Shown here: positions 8,050-16,500 of the stretch, piece by piece
Numbering within the stretch: position 1 is the stretch's first letter
Layout: each line of letters starts with the position of its first letter
NCBI GenBank assembly: GCA_934254985.1
Contig: CAKQMS010000011.1
Coordinates: 1 to 64,000 of the forward strand
Direction of reading: 5' to 3'
DNA: 64,000 nucleotides
DNA from: an uncultured Prevotella sp.
GTDB taxonomy: Bacteria > Bacteroidota > Bacteroidia > Bacteroidales > Bacteroidaceae
Position numbers and translations under genes: made by a program
Notes under the pieces: model-generated
Told to the model about the DNA's origin: nothing
The model's database searches: none
The model's input: only the letters and a program-made list of their open reading frames with translations

Positions 8050-8478
8050 ATGAAAGAATATAAGTATACTATCGACGGAGTAGAATATAAAGTCGAAATA
8101 GGCGAGATTGTTGATAATGTTGCTGAAGTAACTGTCAACGGCGAGGCCTACAAAGTAGAAATGGAACCTGAGAAGGAGCCTGAAAAGAAGAAGGTTGTTC
8201 TCGGCAATCCTAAGGAGCAGGCTGCAGGCGAAGAGTCTACAACAAGCGCTGCTAACGTAAATACAGCAAATGCTGTTAAGTCGCCACTTCCTGGTGTTGT
8301 TACAGAAATCAAGGTTGCCGTAGGCGACGAAGTAAAGGCTGGCGACACCGTTCTTATCCTCGAAGCTATGAAAATGGCTAACAATATCGAGGCTGAGAAG
8401 GATGGTAAGGTTACTGCTATCTGCGTGAAGACAGGTGAGAGCGTTATGGAAGATGCTCCACTCGTAGTTATCGAATAA
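8050..8478 (+). CDS. Biotin carboxyl carrier protein of the carboxyltransferase complex
   Basis: The 142-residue protein has an N-terminal strand-rich part (about 1-50), a flexible linker rich in Ala, Thr and Lys (about 51-76), and a biotinyl domain (about 77-142) with the attachment motif EAMKM, biotin on Lys108. It carries the carboxyl group between the carboxyltransferase and its partner subunit. It ends the cluster and is followed by a strong terminator. Homologues are called MmdC or the gamma subunit of methylmalonyl-CoA decarboxylase; the biotin function is certain, the partner enzyme is inferred from the operon. Confidence 0.92.
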   Translation: MKEYKYTIDGVEYKVEIGEIVDNVAEVTVNGEAYKVEMEPEKEPEKKKVVLGNPKEQAAGEESTTSAANVNTANAVKSPLPGVVTEIKVAVGDEVKAGDTVLILEAMKMANNIEAEKDGKVTAICVKTGESVMEDAPLVVIE

Positions 8479-8539
8479 TAGCATTTTTATTACATATTAT
8501 AACCAAAATATTGGTCATAGTATATAAAAATACTCAAAT

Positions 8540-8584
8540 AAAGTCCGTTTTTGTCATAAAGAAACAAAAACGGACTTTTTTTTC
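8540..8584 (+). terminator. Terminator of the carboxyltransferase operon
   Basis: A 15-bp perfect stem (8540-8554 with 8564-8578) encloses a 9-nt loop and is followed by a run of T residues. Confidence 0.9.
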
Positions 8585-8596
8585 AATATTTTTTTG

Positions 8597-8604
8597 TACC
8601 TTTG
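8597..8604 (+). promoter_or_regulatory. -7 promoter box of the glycogen-synthase-like gene
   Basis: TACCTTTG lies 30 nt upstream of the ATG at 8634 and just after the previous terminator. The upstream TTTG element is not evident at 19-21 bp. Confidence 0.6.
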
Positions 8605-8633
8605 CACATAGTTTAAACACAATTATATATATA

Positions 8634-9443
8634 ATGGCCAAGAAAATATTGTTCATCAACCAGGAAATCACACCTTATGTTCCTGAAACTGCAATGTCGT
8701 TGTTAGGACGCGATGTCCCTCAGAAAATGCAAGAAAGCGGATTCGAGATTCGCACTTTCATGCCTAAATGGGGTAATATCAACGAGCGTCGTGGACAATT
8801 GCACGAGGTTATCCGTCTTTCTGGTATGAACCTCATCATCGACGACACCGATCATCCACTTATAATCAAAGTTGCCTCTATTCCTACTTCTCGTCTGCAG
8901 GTTTACTTCATCGACAACGAAGACTATTTCCTTCGTCGCCCTTTGATGACAGCTGACGAAAATGGTGAGGAATATGCCGACAATGGCGAAAGAGCTATCT
9001 TCTTTGCACGTGGTGTGCTCGAGACAGTAAAGAAGCTACGCTGGATTCCAGACGTGATTGTTTGCCAAGGTTGGATGGGCGCTGTGATACCATTCTATAT
9101 CAAGACTGCTTATCACGAAGAACCATCATTTGCCAACACAAAGGTTGTAACATCTATCTTTGCTCAGCAAATGAAGAACGGACTTGACGACAACTTCAAG
9201 AAGTGCGTGGAATTCCGTGAAGCAACAAGCGATTTGCTCGCATGCTATAACGACAAGTTTGATTTCCGCGAACTTGGCAAGATGGCTATCGACTATAGCG
9301 ATGGTGTGATTGCTGCAGAGGCTGACTCTAATGCTACTCTCATGGAGTATGCCAAGACTAAGGGCATCCCTACCCTCGACTATGCAGGCGAAGATTTCAC
9401 CGAAGCTTATAAGGCTTTCCTCGAGCAGATAGCTGGCGAATAA
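8634..9443 (+). CDS. Glycogen/starch synthase-like protein, GT5 catalytic N-domain only
   Basis: The 269-residue protein resembles the N-terminal Rossmann half of GT5 glycogen synthases: KKILFINQEITPYVPET at the N-terminus, then PDVIVCQGWMGAVIPFY (the WH/QGWxxA substrate region), and a later D-Y-S-D-G segment. Classic GlgA is about 480 residues with a second Rossmann domain carrying the ADP-glucose site, which is absent here. This short form is widespread in Bacteroidales and annotated glycogen synthase, but whether it alone transfers glucose is doubtful. The start at 8634 follows a promoter box; the longer frame from 8511 would cross the terminator. A DUF4270 gene follows by 82 nt. Confidence 0.8.
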   Translation: MAKKILFINQEITPYVPETAMSLLGRDVPQKMQESGFEIRTFMPKWGNINERRGQLHEVIRLSGMNLIIDDTDHPLIIKVASIPTSRLQVYFIDNEDYFLRRPLMTADENGEEYADNGERAIFFARGVLETVKKLRWIPDVIVCQGWMGAVIPFYIKTAYHEEPSFANTKVVTSIFAQQMKNGLDDNFKKCVEFREATSDLLACYNDKFDFRELGKMAIDYSDGVIAAEADSNATLMEYAKTKGIPTLDYAGEDFTEAYKAFLEQIAGE

Positions 9444-9525
9444 TCAAGCTTACAGCATAAGATTTCATTATCTGAAGCTGGCATAAACATAGAATATTGA
9501 TTTTACACAGGATATCATAATATAT

Positions 9526-10980
9526 ATGAAATCAAAACTTACTGTTGCATTGGCATTGGCTTTAGGAGCCTTTTGCTCATGCGATGACACTACTGATAAC
9601 TTAGGAAGTTCTATCTCTGACATCCACGACATCGTGGCTGTTGATACAGCAAGTTTCACAATAAGCAGCAGATCTATAATTGCTGACTCAGTATTGAGCC
9701 GAAACACTACTGGCTACCTGGGAAGAATTAAGGATCCTGAAACTGGTTGCTACCTTACAAGCAATTTCATGTCGCAGTTCCACACTTTGGAGAACTTCGA
9801 GTTCCCTGCCAAAGACTCGTTGGCATACTACGACAAGGATAGCGTGATACATCGTGGCATCGTGAAGGCTGACTCGTGCGAGATTCGACTTTTCTTTGAT
9901 ACATATTTTGGCGACTCTTTAGCTCCGATGAAGCTTACTGCTCACGAGATGAAGATGCCTATGTCGGAGGCGCAGAATTATTATTCTAATTTTGACCCTA
10001 AGGCTAATGGCTACATCCGCGAAGACGGTATTCATCAGGATAAAGTGTACACTCTTTGGGATAAGACTGTGAGCGATAGCGTGCATAACGACAATACCAC
10101 CTATTCGCCAAATATCCAGATTCGCCTCACAAAGCCTTACACAGACAAGGATGGCAAGACATACAATAATTATGGAACCTACATCATGCAGAAGTATTAT
10201 GACGACCCTGCAAACTTCAAGAATTCCATAATCTTTGCCAACAAAGTTGCTCCGGGTTTCTACTTCGAATCAAAGAGCGGTTTGGGTAGCATGGCGTATA
10301 TCAGCTCGAGTCAGCTTACTCTGTATTTCACTTATCTTTCAGGCGACTCTATCACAGAGGGATACACCCGATTCTCGGGAACTGAAGAGGTGTTGCAGAC
10401 TTCGACTATCAACAACGATAAGGCAAGACTCCAAAGCTTGGTTGACGACAAGACTTGCACATATATCAAGTCGCCAGCTGGTATCTTCACAGAGCTAACT
10501 CTTCCGGTAGATGATATCATCAAGGGGCATGCTCAAGACTCTATAAGCATGGCAAAGATCACGCTTACAAGATTGGAGAACAAGACGAGTGGTAAGTATT
10601 CGATGAAGGTGCCAACTACACTACTGATGATTCCAAAGGATTCTATACACTCATTCTTCGAGAACCATCAGATAGCAAACTACAAGAACTCGTTCCTCGC
10701 ATCATGGAGCTATAGCGTAACGTCATCGAGCCAAAACTATGACAACACCTACGTGTTCAACAATATTGGCAACATGATTACTGCTATGAAGCAGAGTCCA
10801 CGCAGTTCTAAGGATTGGAATAAGGTGGTGCTTATCCCTGTTAGCGTGACATACGACAAGTCAGGCAACATGTCAAAGGTGGTTCACGATATGTCGTTGT
10901 CGAGCACACGACTAATTGGTGGTAGCGAAAACCCTAACGAGCCATTAAAGCTCAGCGTCATCTATAGCAAGTTTAAATAA
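9526..10980 (+). CDS. DUF4270 family lipoprotein
   Basis: The 484-residue protein has a lipoprotein signal with Cys19 or Cys20 (GAFCSCDD), followed by the family hallmark near the N-terminus (D-T-T-D-N-L-G-S-S-I) and long beta-rich repeats. DUF4270 proteins are surface or periplasmic lipoproteins of Bacteroidota with no proven function; they often sit beside the short glycogen-synthase-like gene, as here. No catalytic motif is visible. I see no frameshift, and the length is normal for the family. Confidence 0.85.
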   Translation: MKSKLTVALALALGAFCSCDDTTDNLGSSISDIHDIVAVDTASFTISSRSIIADSVLSRNTTGYLGRIKDPETGCYLTSNFMSQFHTLENFEFPAKDSLAYYDKDSVIHRGIVKADSCEIRLFFDTYFGDSLAPMKLTAHEMKMPMSEAQNYYSNFDPKANGYIREDGIHQDKVYTLWDKTVSDSVHNDNTTYSPNIQIRLTKPYTDKDGKTYNNYGTYIMQKYYDDPANFKNSIIFANKVAPGFYFESKSGLGSMAYISSSQLTLYFTYLSGDSITEGYTRFSGTEEVLQTSTINNDKARLQSLVDDKTCTYIKSPAGIFTELTLPVDDIIKGHAQDSISMAKITLTRLENKTSGKYSMKVPTTLLMIPKDSIHSFFENHQIANYKNSFLASWSYSVTSSSQNYDNTYVFNNIGNMITAMKQSPRSSKDWNKVVLIPVSVTYDKSGNMSKVVHDMSLSSTRLIGGSENPNEPLKLSVIYSKFK

Positions 10981-10991
10981 GCAGTAAGCTC

Positions 10992-11120
10992 ATGGCAGAC
11001 AACTTTCTTGAACGCCAACGTCGCGACTATGAAGCTCGAAAGGCTGCATGGTTGAAGAAGAAAAAAGGAAAAAGAGTCGTTGTTAGAAACATTGAGCGAC
11101 CTGATGACGAAAGTCTATAA
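10992..11120 (+). CDS. Small basic protein conserved after DUF4270 genes
   Basis: A 42-codon frame starts 11 nt after the DUF4270 stop and encodes a strongly basic peptide beginning MADNFLERQRRDYEARK and containing AAWLKKKKGKRV. I recognise the MADNxLExxxxDY opening from short Bacteroidales proteins found at this locus. It is probably helical and soluble, and could bind RNA or a partner protein, but no function is known. Tight spacing and the terminator right after it (11147) support a real gene on the same transcript. Confidence 0.65.
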   Translation: MADNFLERQRRDYEARKAAWLKKKKGKRVVVRNIERPDDESL

Positions 11121-11146
11121 GACTTACACCTTATTATATAATACAC

Positions 11147-11188
11147 AAAAAAGGAGACAACCTTTCATCTGAGGTTGTCTCCTTTTTT
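11147..11188 (+). terminator. Strong terminator after the DUF4270 operon (bidirectional)
   Basis: A 17-bp perfect stem (11147-11163 with 11172-11188) has A residues at its left arm and T residues at its right, so it can stop transcription from both the DUF4270 side and the convergent DUF4301 gene. Confidence 0.9.
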
Positions 11189-11256
11189 ATTTCTGTAATG
11201 CCATTACAGCAAAGAGAACAATAATGGATTATGTAATGCTGCAGAAAGCAGAAGGA

Positions 11257-12774
11257 TTACTGATGCTGCTCTCTTAGCAAATCGTTGACTGTCTTAACAG
11301 GGTTGAAGGTGTCGAGAGGAACTTCCACGAAGATGGTATTCCAATCGCTCATAGCACCATTCCACAATCCTGGCAACTCAAGAGCCTTGAGCTCACGACC
11401 ATTCTTGCTTTTAGAGCTGATGAAGCCTGTGGTCTTGTCTACATAGTCAGGAAGATTGAATGCCTCGCCCTTATAGTTCTTGATAGCGCAAACAAGGTCT
11501 ACAGGATTGAAGTGAGTACCGTTTTGGAACATCTTCATATATTCCTCGTTGTTGGTATCTATCTGGCTGCTCTCCAAAATCTGAAGACTTACGGTGCCAT
11601 CCTGATTGTATGTAAGGAATGGACCACCACCAGGCTCACCAACATTCTTTACTACGCCACAAACGCGCATAGGACGGTTGAGCTTCTTGCGAAGATAGAT
11701 TACGAGCTCTGCATCTTCCAATTCCTTGATGTCCTGCTTACGGCAGCAGAGATCACGCTGAACGAAACGAATCATCTCTTCAAGTTTCTCGTGGTTGTAA
11801 GCACCCTTATCGAGCAACTTCAAGTATTCGAAAGCCTGAGCCTGCTTTGTTACGAGGATACCTGCCAAAATCTGCTTCCACTCTACGGTAGATGCCTTCA
11901 AACGATCTGGCACCACATTATCGATATTCTTGATGAATACTACGTCGGCATCAATCTCGTTGAGGTTTTCTATCAACGCACCATGACCACCTGGACGGAA
12001 CAACAACGAGCCATCCTCGTTGCGGAATGGAGTGTTGTCGACATTAGCTGCAATAGTATCGGTAGAAGACTTCTGCTCAGAGAACGAGATGTTGTACTTT
12101 ACACCATATTTCTCTGCATACTTCTCTTCCTTCTCTGCAACCTTAGCCTTAAACAAAGGCAGATGCTCGTGAGAAACTGTGAAGTGAACGTTAGCCTCGC
12201 CATTAGAGCTTGCATAGAGAGCTGCCTCTACCAAGTGTTCCTCCATAGGAGTGCGTGGACCATCCTCGTAGTTATGGAACAACAGCAATCCCTTTGGCAA
12301 CTGGCCATAGTTCAAGCCCTTAGCCTCGAGCATATTCTTAGCAATAGCCTTATACTCGCCATCGGCCATCAAAGTCTTGATGTCCTTACCCTCATTCTCC
12401 TTGCATTTGTTGCAAAGTTCTTTCTTGAAAGCAAAGTCGCGGATATGGTCGAAATACTTCTTTTCAAAGTCGGTGGTAGGAACATCATAGTCGGCATCGG
12501 CAAATGCAAACATGTTCTTAAACATACGGCTGGCAGCACCTGAGGCAGGAACAAACTTCACCACCTTGTGGCCTTCGGCCTTGTAGTTATCCCAAGCCTT
12601 GATATCTTGAGCCTTCTCATCGTTCGAAGGTACGAGAATACCCTTTTCTGTACTTGCAGCTGCTTCAAGCTTCAGGAATGGAAAACCTTCGGCAATCTGC
12701 TTCAACTGCGCTTCTACTTGCTTTTCACTAATGCCTCTTTCGGCAATTTGTTTTAGATCTTTTTCAGTTAGCAT
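11257..12774 (-). CDS. DUF4301 family protein
   Basis: The 505-residue protein matches DUF4301 over its length: a nucleotidyl-transferase-like start (KVVKFVPASGAASRMFKNM), a Gly-rich PGGHGALIENLNEID region, and the highly conserved GVVKNVGEPGGGPF. The first motif resembles NTP-sugar pyrophosphorylase loops, suggesting nucleotide-sugar-type binding, though no reaction is proven for the family. I chose ATG 12774 because the conserved MLTEKDLKQ begins there; the frame reaches back to 12810 without conserved sequence. It is monocistronic, convergent with the DUF4270 operon and divergent from the RSH gene. Confidence 0.85.
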   Translation of the reverse strand: MLTEKDLKQIAERGISEKQVEAQLKQIAEGFPFLKLEAAASTEKGILVPSNDEKAQDIKAWDNYKAEGHKVVKFVPASGAASRMFKNMFAFADADYDVPTTDFEKKYFDHIRDFAFKKELCNKCKENEGKDIKTLMADGEYKAIAKNMLEAKGLNYGQLPKGLLLFHNYEDGPRTPMEEHLVEAALYASSNGEANVHFTVSHEHLPLFKAKVAEKEEKYAEKYGVKYNISFSEQKSSTDTIAANVDNTPFRNEDGSLLFRPGGHGALIENLNEIDADVVFIKNIDNVVPDRLKASTVEWKQILAGILVTKQAQAFEYLKLLDKGAYNHEKLEEMIRFVQRDLCCRKQDIKELEDAELVIYLRKKLNRPMRVCGVVKNVGEPGGGPFLTYNQDGTVSLQILESSQIDTNNEEYMKMFQNGTHFNPVDLVCAIKNYKGEAFNLPDYVDKTTGFISSKSKNGRELKALELPGLWNGAMSDWNTIFVEVPLDTFNPVKTVNDLLREQHQ

Positions 12775-12857
12775 AATATTTATAACATAAATATGGTAAA
12801 TCTGCAACAAATATAGTTAGTTTTTCTGAAAACAAGAAATAATTAGATTAAAAACAT

Positions 12858-12865
12858 TACCTTTG
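12858..12865 (+). promoter_or_regulatory. -7 promoter box of the RSH gene
   Basis: TACCTTTG lies 18 nt before the ATG at 12884, giving a leader of about 12 nt. No TTTG at the ideal upstream distance. Confidence 0.6.
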
Positions 12866-12883
12866 CACAAAACTTTTTAGCAT

Positions 12884-15094
12884 ATGGAGCAAATATTCGA
12901 ATTTACACCCGAAGAAAAAAGCGAAGCGTTTGCTATTCTCAACAACCTTAAGGCTGAAATCGGCGACTCTATAAAGCCTGACGACGAGAAGAAACTTCAC
13001 GATAATATAATGACTGCTATGTCGGAAAACAGAATACAAAGAGATGTTTTCGGCATAAACCCTATAGTGCATGCACTTCAGACTGCAGAAATTGCTGTCA
13101 ACGAGATTGGACTAAAGCGCGACGGAGTTATTGCTATCATATTATATAATAGTGTGCAGCACGACCTCGTTGGCATAGAAACCATCGAACAGGATTTCGG
13201 CAGTAGCGTTGCAGGTATCATCCGTGGACTTGTAAAGGTGCAAAGTCTATATCGCAAGAATCCTGTCATCGAGAGCGAGAACTTCCGTAATCTCTTGCTG
13301 TCGTTTGCCGAGGATATGAGAGTGATTCTCATCATGATTGCCGACCGCGTAAACTTGATGCGACAAATTCGTGATGCCAAGAACGAAGAGGCAAAACATG
13401 AAGTGAGCGAAGAGGCAAGCTACCTATATGCTCCCCTTGCCCACAAGCTCGGACTCTACAAGCTTAAGAGCGAGCTCGAAGACCTTTCGCTGAAATATCT
13501 GGAGCATGATGCCTACTATATGATAAAGGAGAAGCTCAACGCCACCAAGCGTTCGCGCGATGCCTATATCGAGAAGTTTATTGGCCCTATAGATAAGCGA
13601 CTGAAAGAGTTGGGACTAAAGTTCCACATGAAGGGACGCACCAAGAGCATACACTCCATCTGGCAAAAGATGAAGAAGCAGAAGTGTGGCTTCGAAGGTA
13701 TCTACGACCTCTTTGCCATCCGCATCATCATCGACTCTCCTCTGAAGCTCGAAAAGATGCAATGTTGGCAGGCGTTCTCTATCGTCACCGACATGTATCA
13801 GCCTAACCCTAAGCGTTTGCGCGACTGGCTTTCTGTGCCAAAATCAAATGGCTACGAGAGCCTGCACATAACGGTGCTTGGTCCTGAGAACAAATGGGTG
13901 GAAGTGCAAATACGCACAGAGCGCATGGACGACATCGCTGAGCATGGTCTTGCAGCACATTGGCGCTACAAAGGCGTAAAGAGCGAAAGCAACATGGACC
14001 AATGGCTTGCCAATATTCGCTCGGCTCTCGAAGCTGGCAACAACCTCGAGATAATGGACCAGTTTAAGATGGATCTCTACGAAGACGAAGTATTCATCTT
14101 TACTCCTAAGGGCGACTTGATAAAATTCCCTAAGGGCGCTACTGTGCTCGATTTTGCTTACCATATTCATACAGGCGTGGGCAACACCTGCGTGGGCGGT
14201 AAGATTAACGGCAAGGTTGTGCCATTTCGCCAGCAACTCAACTCTGGCGATACCGTAGAGATTATCACGCAATCTAACCAAAAGCCTAAGCTCGATTGGC
14301 TCAACATCGTGAAAACCTCGAGAGCTAAAGCCAAGATACGACTTGCACTAAAAGACACTCAGAAAAAAGAGGGTCAGATGGCGAAAGAACTTCTCGAGCG
14401 TCGCTTCAAGAACAAGAAGATAGAAATCGAGGAAAGCATAATGGGACAGCTCATCAAGAAGATGGGCTTCAAGGAAACGAGCGACTTCTTTAAGCAGATA
14501 TCCGACGAGAAGCTCGACCCTAATACCGTGATTGAGAAGTATCTCGAGATACGCAATCAGAACAGCAACACCACTCCACAAAAAGAGGTGCGCTCGGCTG
14601 AGGAGTTTGAATACGAAAACCCAGGCGAAGCTCTTGCCAAGGGTGGCGACGATGTGCTGGTGATAGACAAAAACCTCATGGGTATCGACTATTCGCTGGC
14701 TAAATGTTGTCGTCCTATCTATGGCGATGATGTATTTGGCTTCGTCACCGTGAGCGGAGGTATCAAGATTCACCGTTGCGACTGCCCTAATGCGCCCGAA
14801 CTTCGTCGACGCTTTGGCTATCGCATCGTAAAGGCTAAATGGAGCGGCAAGGGCAACGGACAATATGCCATCACCCTGCGCATCATTGGCAACGACGATA
14901 TCGGCATCGTAAACAATATCACTTCGATAATATCCAAGGAAGAGAAAATCGTGATGCGATCTATCAACATCGATAGCAACGACGGCCTCTTCCAAGGTAA
15001 TCTCGTCATCCAACTTCAAGACACCACCCGCCTTGAAGCTTTGATGAAGAAACTCCGCACCATAAAGGGAGTAAAGCAAGTTCAGAGACTATAA
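12884..15094 (+). CDS. RelA/SpoT homologue: (p)ppGpp synthetase with degenerate hydrolase domain
   Basis: The 736-residue protein has the full RSH layout: HD-type domain (about 40-200), synthetase (about 215-360, with GRTKSIHSIWQKM, YDLFAIRIII and VEVQIRT), TGS (about 400-460, DEVFIFTPKGDLIKFPKGAT), a Cys-containing conserved domain (KCCRPIYGDD and HRCDCP) and a C-terminal ACT domain. The synthetase Asp and Glu are present. In the hydrolase the family's HDxxED core reads YNxxQH (Tyr88, Asn89, Gln92, His93) and the later DRLHN reads DRVNL, so ppGpp breakdown should be lost. I infer a RelA-like, synthetase-only enzyme; a second RSH with hydrolase should exist elsewhere in the genome. Confidence 0.9.
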   Translation: MEQIFEFTPEEKSEAFAILNNLKAEIGDSIKPDDEKKLHDNIMTAMSENRIQRDVFGINPIVHALQTAEIAVNEIGLKRDGVIAIILYNSVQHDLVGIETIEQDFGSSVAGIIRGLVKVQSLYRKNPVIESENFRNLLLSFAEDMRVILIMIADRVNLMRQIRDAKNEEAKHEVSEEASYLYAPLAHKLGLYKLKSELEDLSLKYLEHDAYYMIKEKLNATKRSRDAYIEKFIGPIDKRLKELGLKFHMKGRTKSIHSIWQKMKKQKCGFEGIYDLFAIRIIIDSPLKLEKMQCWQAFSIVTDMYQPNPKRLRDWLSVPKSNGYESLHITVLGPENKWVEVQIRTERMDDIAEHGLAAHWRYKGVKSESNMDQWLANIRSALEAGNNLEIMDQFKMDLYEDEVFIFTPKGDLIKFPKGATVLDFAYHIHTGVGNTCVGGKINGKVVPFRQQLNSGDTVEIITQSNQKPKLDWLNIVKTSRAKAKIRLALKDTQKKEGQMAKELLERRFKNKKIEIEESIMGQLIKKMGFKETSDFFKQISDEKLDPNTVIEKYLEIRNQNSNTTPQKEVRSAEEFEYENPGEALAKGGDDVLVIDKNLMGIDYSLAKCCRPIYGDDVFGFVTVSGGIKIHRCDCPNAPELRRRFGYRIVKAKWSGKGNGQYAITLRIIGNDDIGIVNNITSIISKEEKIVMRSINIDSNDGLFQGNLVIQLQDTTRLEALMKKLRTIKGVKQVQRL

Positions 15095-15119
15095 AAGTAA
15101 GTTCAAAGACTATAGAAGT
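15078..15119 (+). repeat. 21-bp tandem duplication across the RSH stop codon
   Basis: Two 21-bp copies (15078-15098 and 15099-15119) differ at two positions; the first contains the last five codons and stop of the RSH gene, and a partial third copy follows. Confidence 0.85.
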
Positions 15120-15204
15120 AAGTATAAAGGTTGTGCGAGGTTAAACTTTCTTAAATAATGCATTTGTATTACATACACACGCATACCAATTCATAGAAAA
15201 GTAG

Positions 15205-15212
15205 TAACTTTG
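15205..15212 (+). promoter_or_regulatory. -7 promoter box of rplU-rpmA
   Basis: TAACTTTG lies 86 nt before rplU, predicting a leader of about 79 nt. No TTTG at ideal upstream spacing. Confidence 0.65.
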
Positions 15213-15218
15213 CGACCG

Positions 15219-15297
15219 ATTTAGTCCGTTGGGGCTCAGAGAAGTGGCGATAAATGTCGTCCGCCTTGCGGAAAAACCCGTTTTTATAATTTAATTA
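15219..15297 (+). promoter_or_regulatory. GC-rich 5' leader of rplU, possible autoregulatory RNA
   Basis: The leader is notably GC-richer than the surrounding intergenic DNA and can form at least one small hairpin (CCGCCTTGCGG at about 15260-15270). L21 operons in other phyla have regulatory leaders, so binding by L21 is possible, but no known motif is recognised. Confidence 0.35.
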
Positions 15298-15615
15298 ATG
15301 TACGCAATTGTAGAAATTAACGGTCAGCAGTTCAAAGTTGAAGAGGGCAAGAAGCTCTTCATCAACCACCTTAAAGATGCAGAGGCTGGTAAGACTGTTG
15401 AATTTGACAAGGTTCTCCTCGTTGACAATGAGGGTGCTGTCACAGTTGGTGCCCCTACTGTAGAAGGAGCCAAAGTAGTAGTTGAAGTTGTGAACCCATT
15501 GGTAAAGGGTGACAAGGTTGTTGTCTTCAAGATGAAGCGTCGTAAGGACTCTCGCAAGAAGAACGGTCATCGCTCACAGTTCACAGAGGTTGTAATCAAA
15601 CAAGTAGTCGCTTAA
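15298..15615 (+). CDS. rplU: 50S ribosomal protein bL21
   Basis: The 105-residue protein is a full-length L21: N-terminal [19 protein letters not shown], the middle [19 protein letters not shown], and the conserved basic [20 protein letters not shown] near the C-terminus that contacts 23S rRNA. It is the first gene of the usual rplU-rpmA pair, 18 nt ahead of L27. Identification is unambiguous. Confidence 0.98.
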   Translation: MYAIVEINGQQFKVEEGKKLFINHLKDAEAGKTVEFDKVLLVDNEGAVTVGAPTVEGAKVVVEVVNPLVKGDKVVVFKMKRRKDSRKKNGHRSQFTEVVIKQVVA

Positions 15616-15633
15616 AACAAGGAGGATTTCAGA

Positions 15634-15924
15634 ATGGCACATAAAAAAGGTGTAGGTAGTTCTAAGAACGGCCGTGAATCAGCTTCACAAAGATTAGGCG
15701 TTAAGATTTGGGGTGGCCAGTCAATCATCGCTGGTAACATCATCGTTCGTCAGCGTGGTAACAAGCACTATGCAGGCGAAGGTGTTGCACAGGGTAAGGA
15801 TGACACCCTTTATGCTCTTACAGACGGTATCGTGTACTTCCACAAGGGTCGTCGCGACAAGAGCACCGTTTCAGTCCTCGCTCCTGAGGTTTACGCCGAG
15901 AAGACTAAGAAGGCTGAAGCTTAA
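15634..15924 (+). CDS. rpmA: 50S ribosomal protein bL27
   Basis: The 96-residue protein is L27: it begins [16 protein letters not shown] and continues [10 protein letters not shown] and [19 protein letters not shown], the conserved core near the peptidyl-transferase centre. It starts directly with AHKKG, so no Firmicutes-type N-terminal extension needing cleavage is present. Unusually for this phylum, a good purine-rich Shine-Dalgarno (AAGGAGG at 15619-15625) lies ahead of the ATG. Confidence 0.98.
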   Translation: MAHKKGVGSSKNGRESASQRLGVKIWGGQSIIAGNIIVRQRGNKHYAGEGVAQGKDDTLYALTDGIVYFHKGRRDKSTVSVLAPEVYAEKTKKAEA

Positions 15925-15957
15925 TAAATAATATCCAACTTATTCCAAACAAACAAC

Positions 15958-15990
15958 AGAATGCCAATTCCCATCGGGAGTTGGCATTCT
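15958..15990 (+). terminator. Probable terminator after rpmA
   Basis: A 10-bp stem (15958-15967 with 15981-15990) lies 33 nt after the rpmA stop. The T tract after it is weak (cgctttatag). Confidence 0.55.
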
Positions 15991-16054
15991 CGCTTTATAG
16001 TGGTTGCACTCACCAAAAATGTTGGCTTTGCGCCTTGCTTGCTAAAACATCAAG

Positions 16055-16087
16055 CAAAAAAAAGCCCACCCCATCAAAGGGTGAGCT
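16055..16087 (-). terminator. Terminator of the Dabb gene
   Basis: Reading leftward, a 9-bp stem with one G-T pair (arms 16063-16071 and 16079-16087) is followed by eight T residues (plus-strand A run 16055-16062). Confidence 0.8.
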
Positions 16088-16115
16088 ATATATGTTTTCT
16101 TTAGTCTAAAGATCT

Positions 16116-16421
16116 TTATACTTCAAAATCCAAGCAAGTGCGCTGAACGGTATATGGTCGCACTTTTGTATTTGCTACTTCCACATGCGCTGGGTGCACA
16201 GCATAAGCCTTTAGCGCCTCTTCGCTTTCGAGGGTGCTATCAAGCATCACATCACAATTTGATGAAGCCAAACGACCATCGACATTCACTTTTACATCGA
16301 TGAGTCCTGGCACCACGCCCTTCAATGATTCAAGACCAGCCTTGATACCCTTCTTCACTTCTTCTTTCTGCTCGTCAGAAAGTTCTGGATTAAGAGTCCA
16401 GAGAATAATGTGTTTTACCAT
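16116..16421 (-). CDS. Dabb (stress-responsive alpha/beta barrel) domain protein
   Basis: The 101-residue protein is a single Dabb domain: MVKHIILWTL with the conserved His and aromatic, the middle GLESLKGVVPGLIDVKV, and the terminal YAVHPAHVEVANT with the conserved HP motif. These proteins form dimeric alpha/beta barrels of the dimeric-ferredoxin fold; some have oxygenase or cyclase roles, most are uncharacterised. It is a single gene with its own terminator, and its ATG lies within a 30-bp repeat. Confidence 0.88.
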   Translation of the reverse strand: MVKHIILWTLNPELSDEQKEEVKKGIKAGLESLKGVVPGLIDVKVNVDGRLASSNCDVMLDSTLESEEALKAYAVHPAHVEVANTKVRPYTVQRTCLDFEV

Positions 16422-16500
16422 AATGTTTTATCTCCTTAATATGTAAACTCTATAATGTGTTATCTCTAATGTGTAAACACTATAATGTTTGTTATCTCTT
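16420..16500. repeat. About 30-bp tandem repeat, 2.6 copies
   Basis: Imperfect units begin at 16420 (32 bp), 16452 (30 bp) and 16482 (19 bp, partial). Each starts ATAATGT and contains TTATCTC; the first two then read TGTAAAC. The array overlaps the first bases of the Dabb gene and the last bases of the downstream ATPase gene. Confidence 0.75.

Noticed and set aside
8511..8633. Longer N-terminus for the glycogen-synthase-like protein
   Set aside because: It would translate through a strong terminator and the -7 promoter box.
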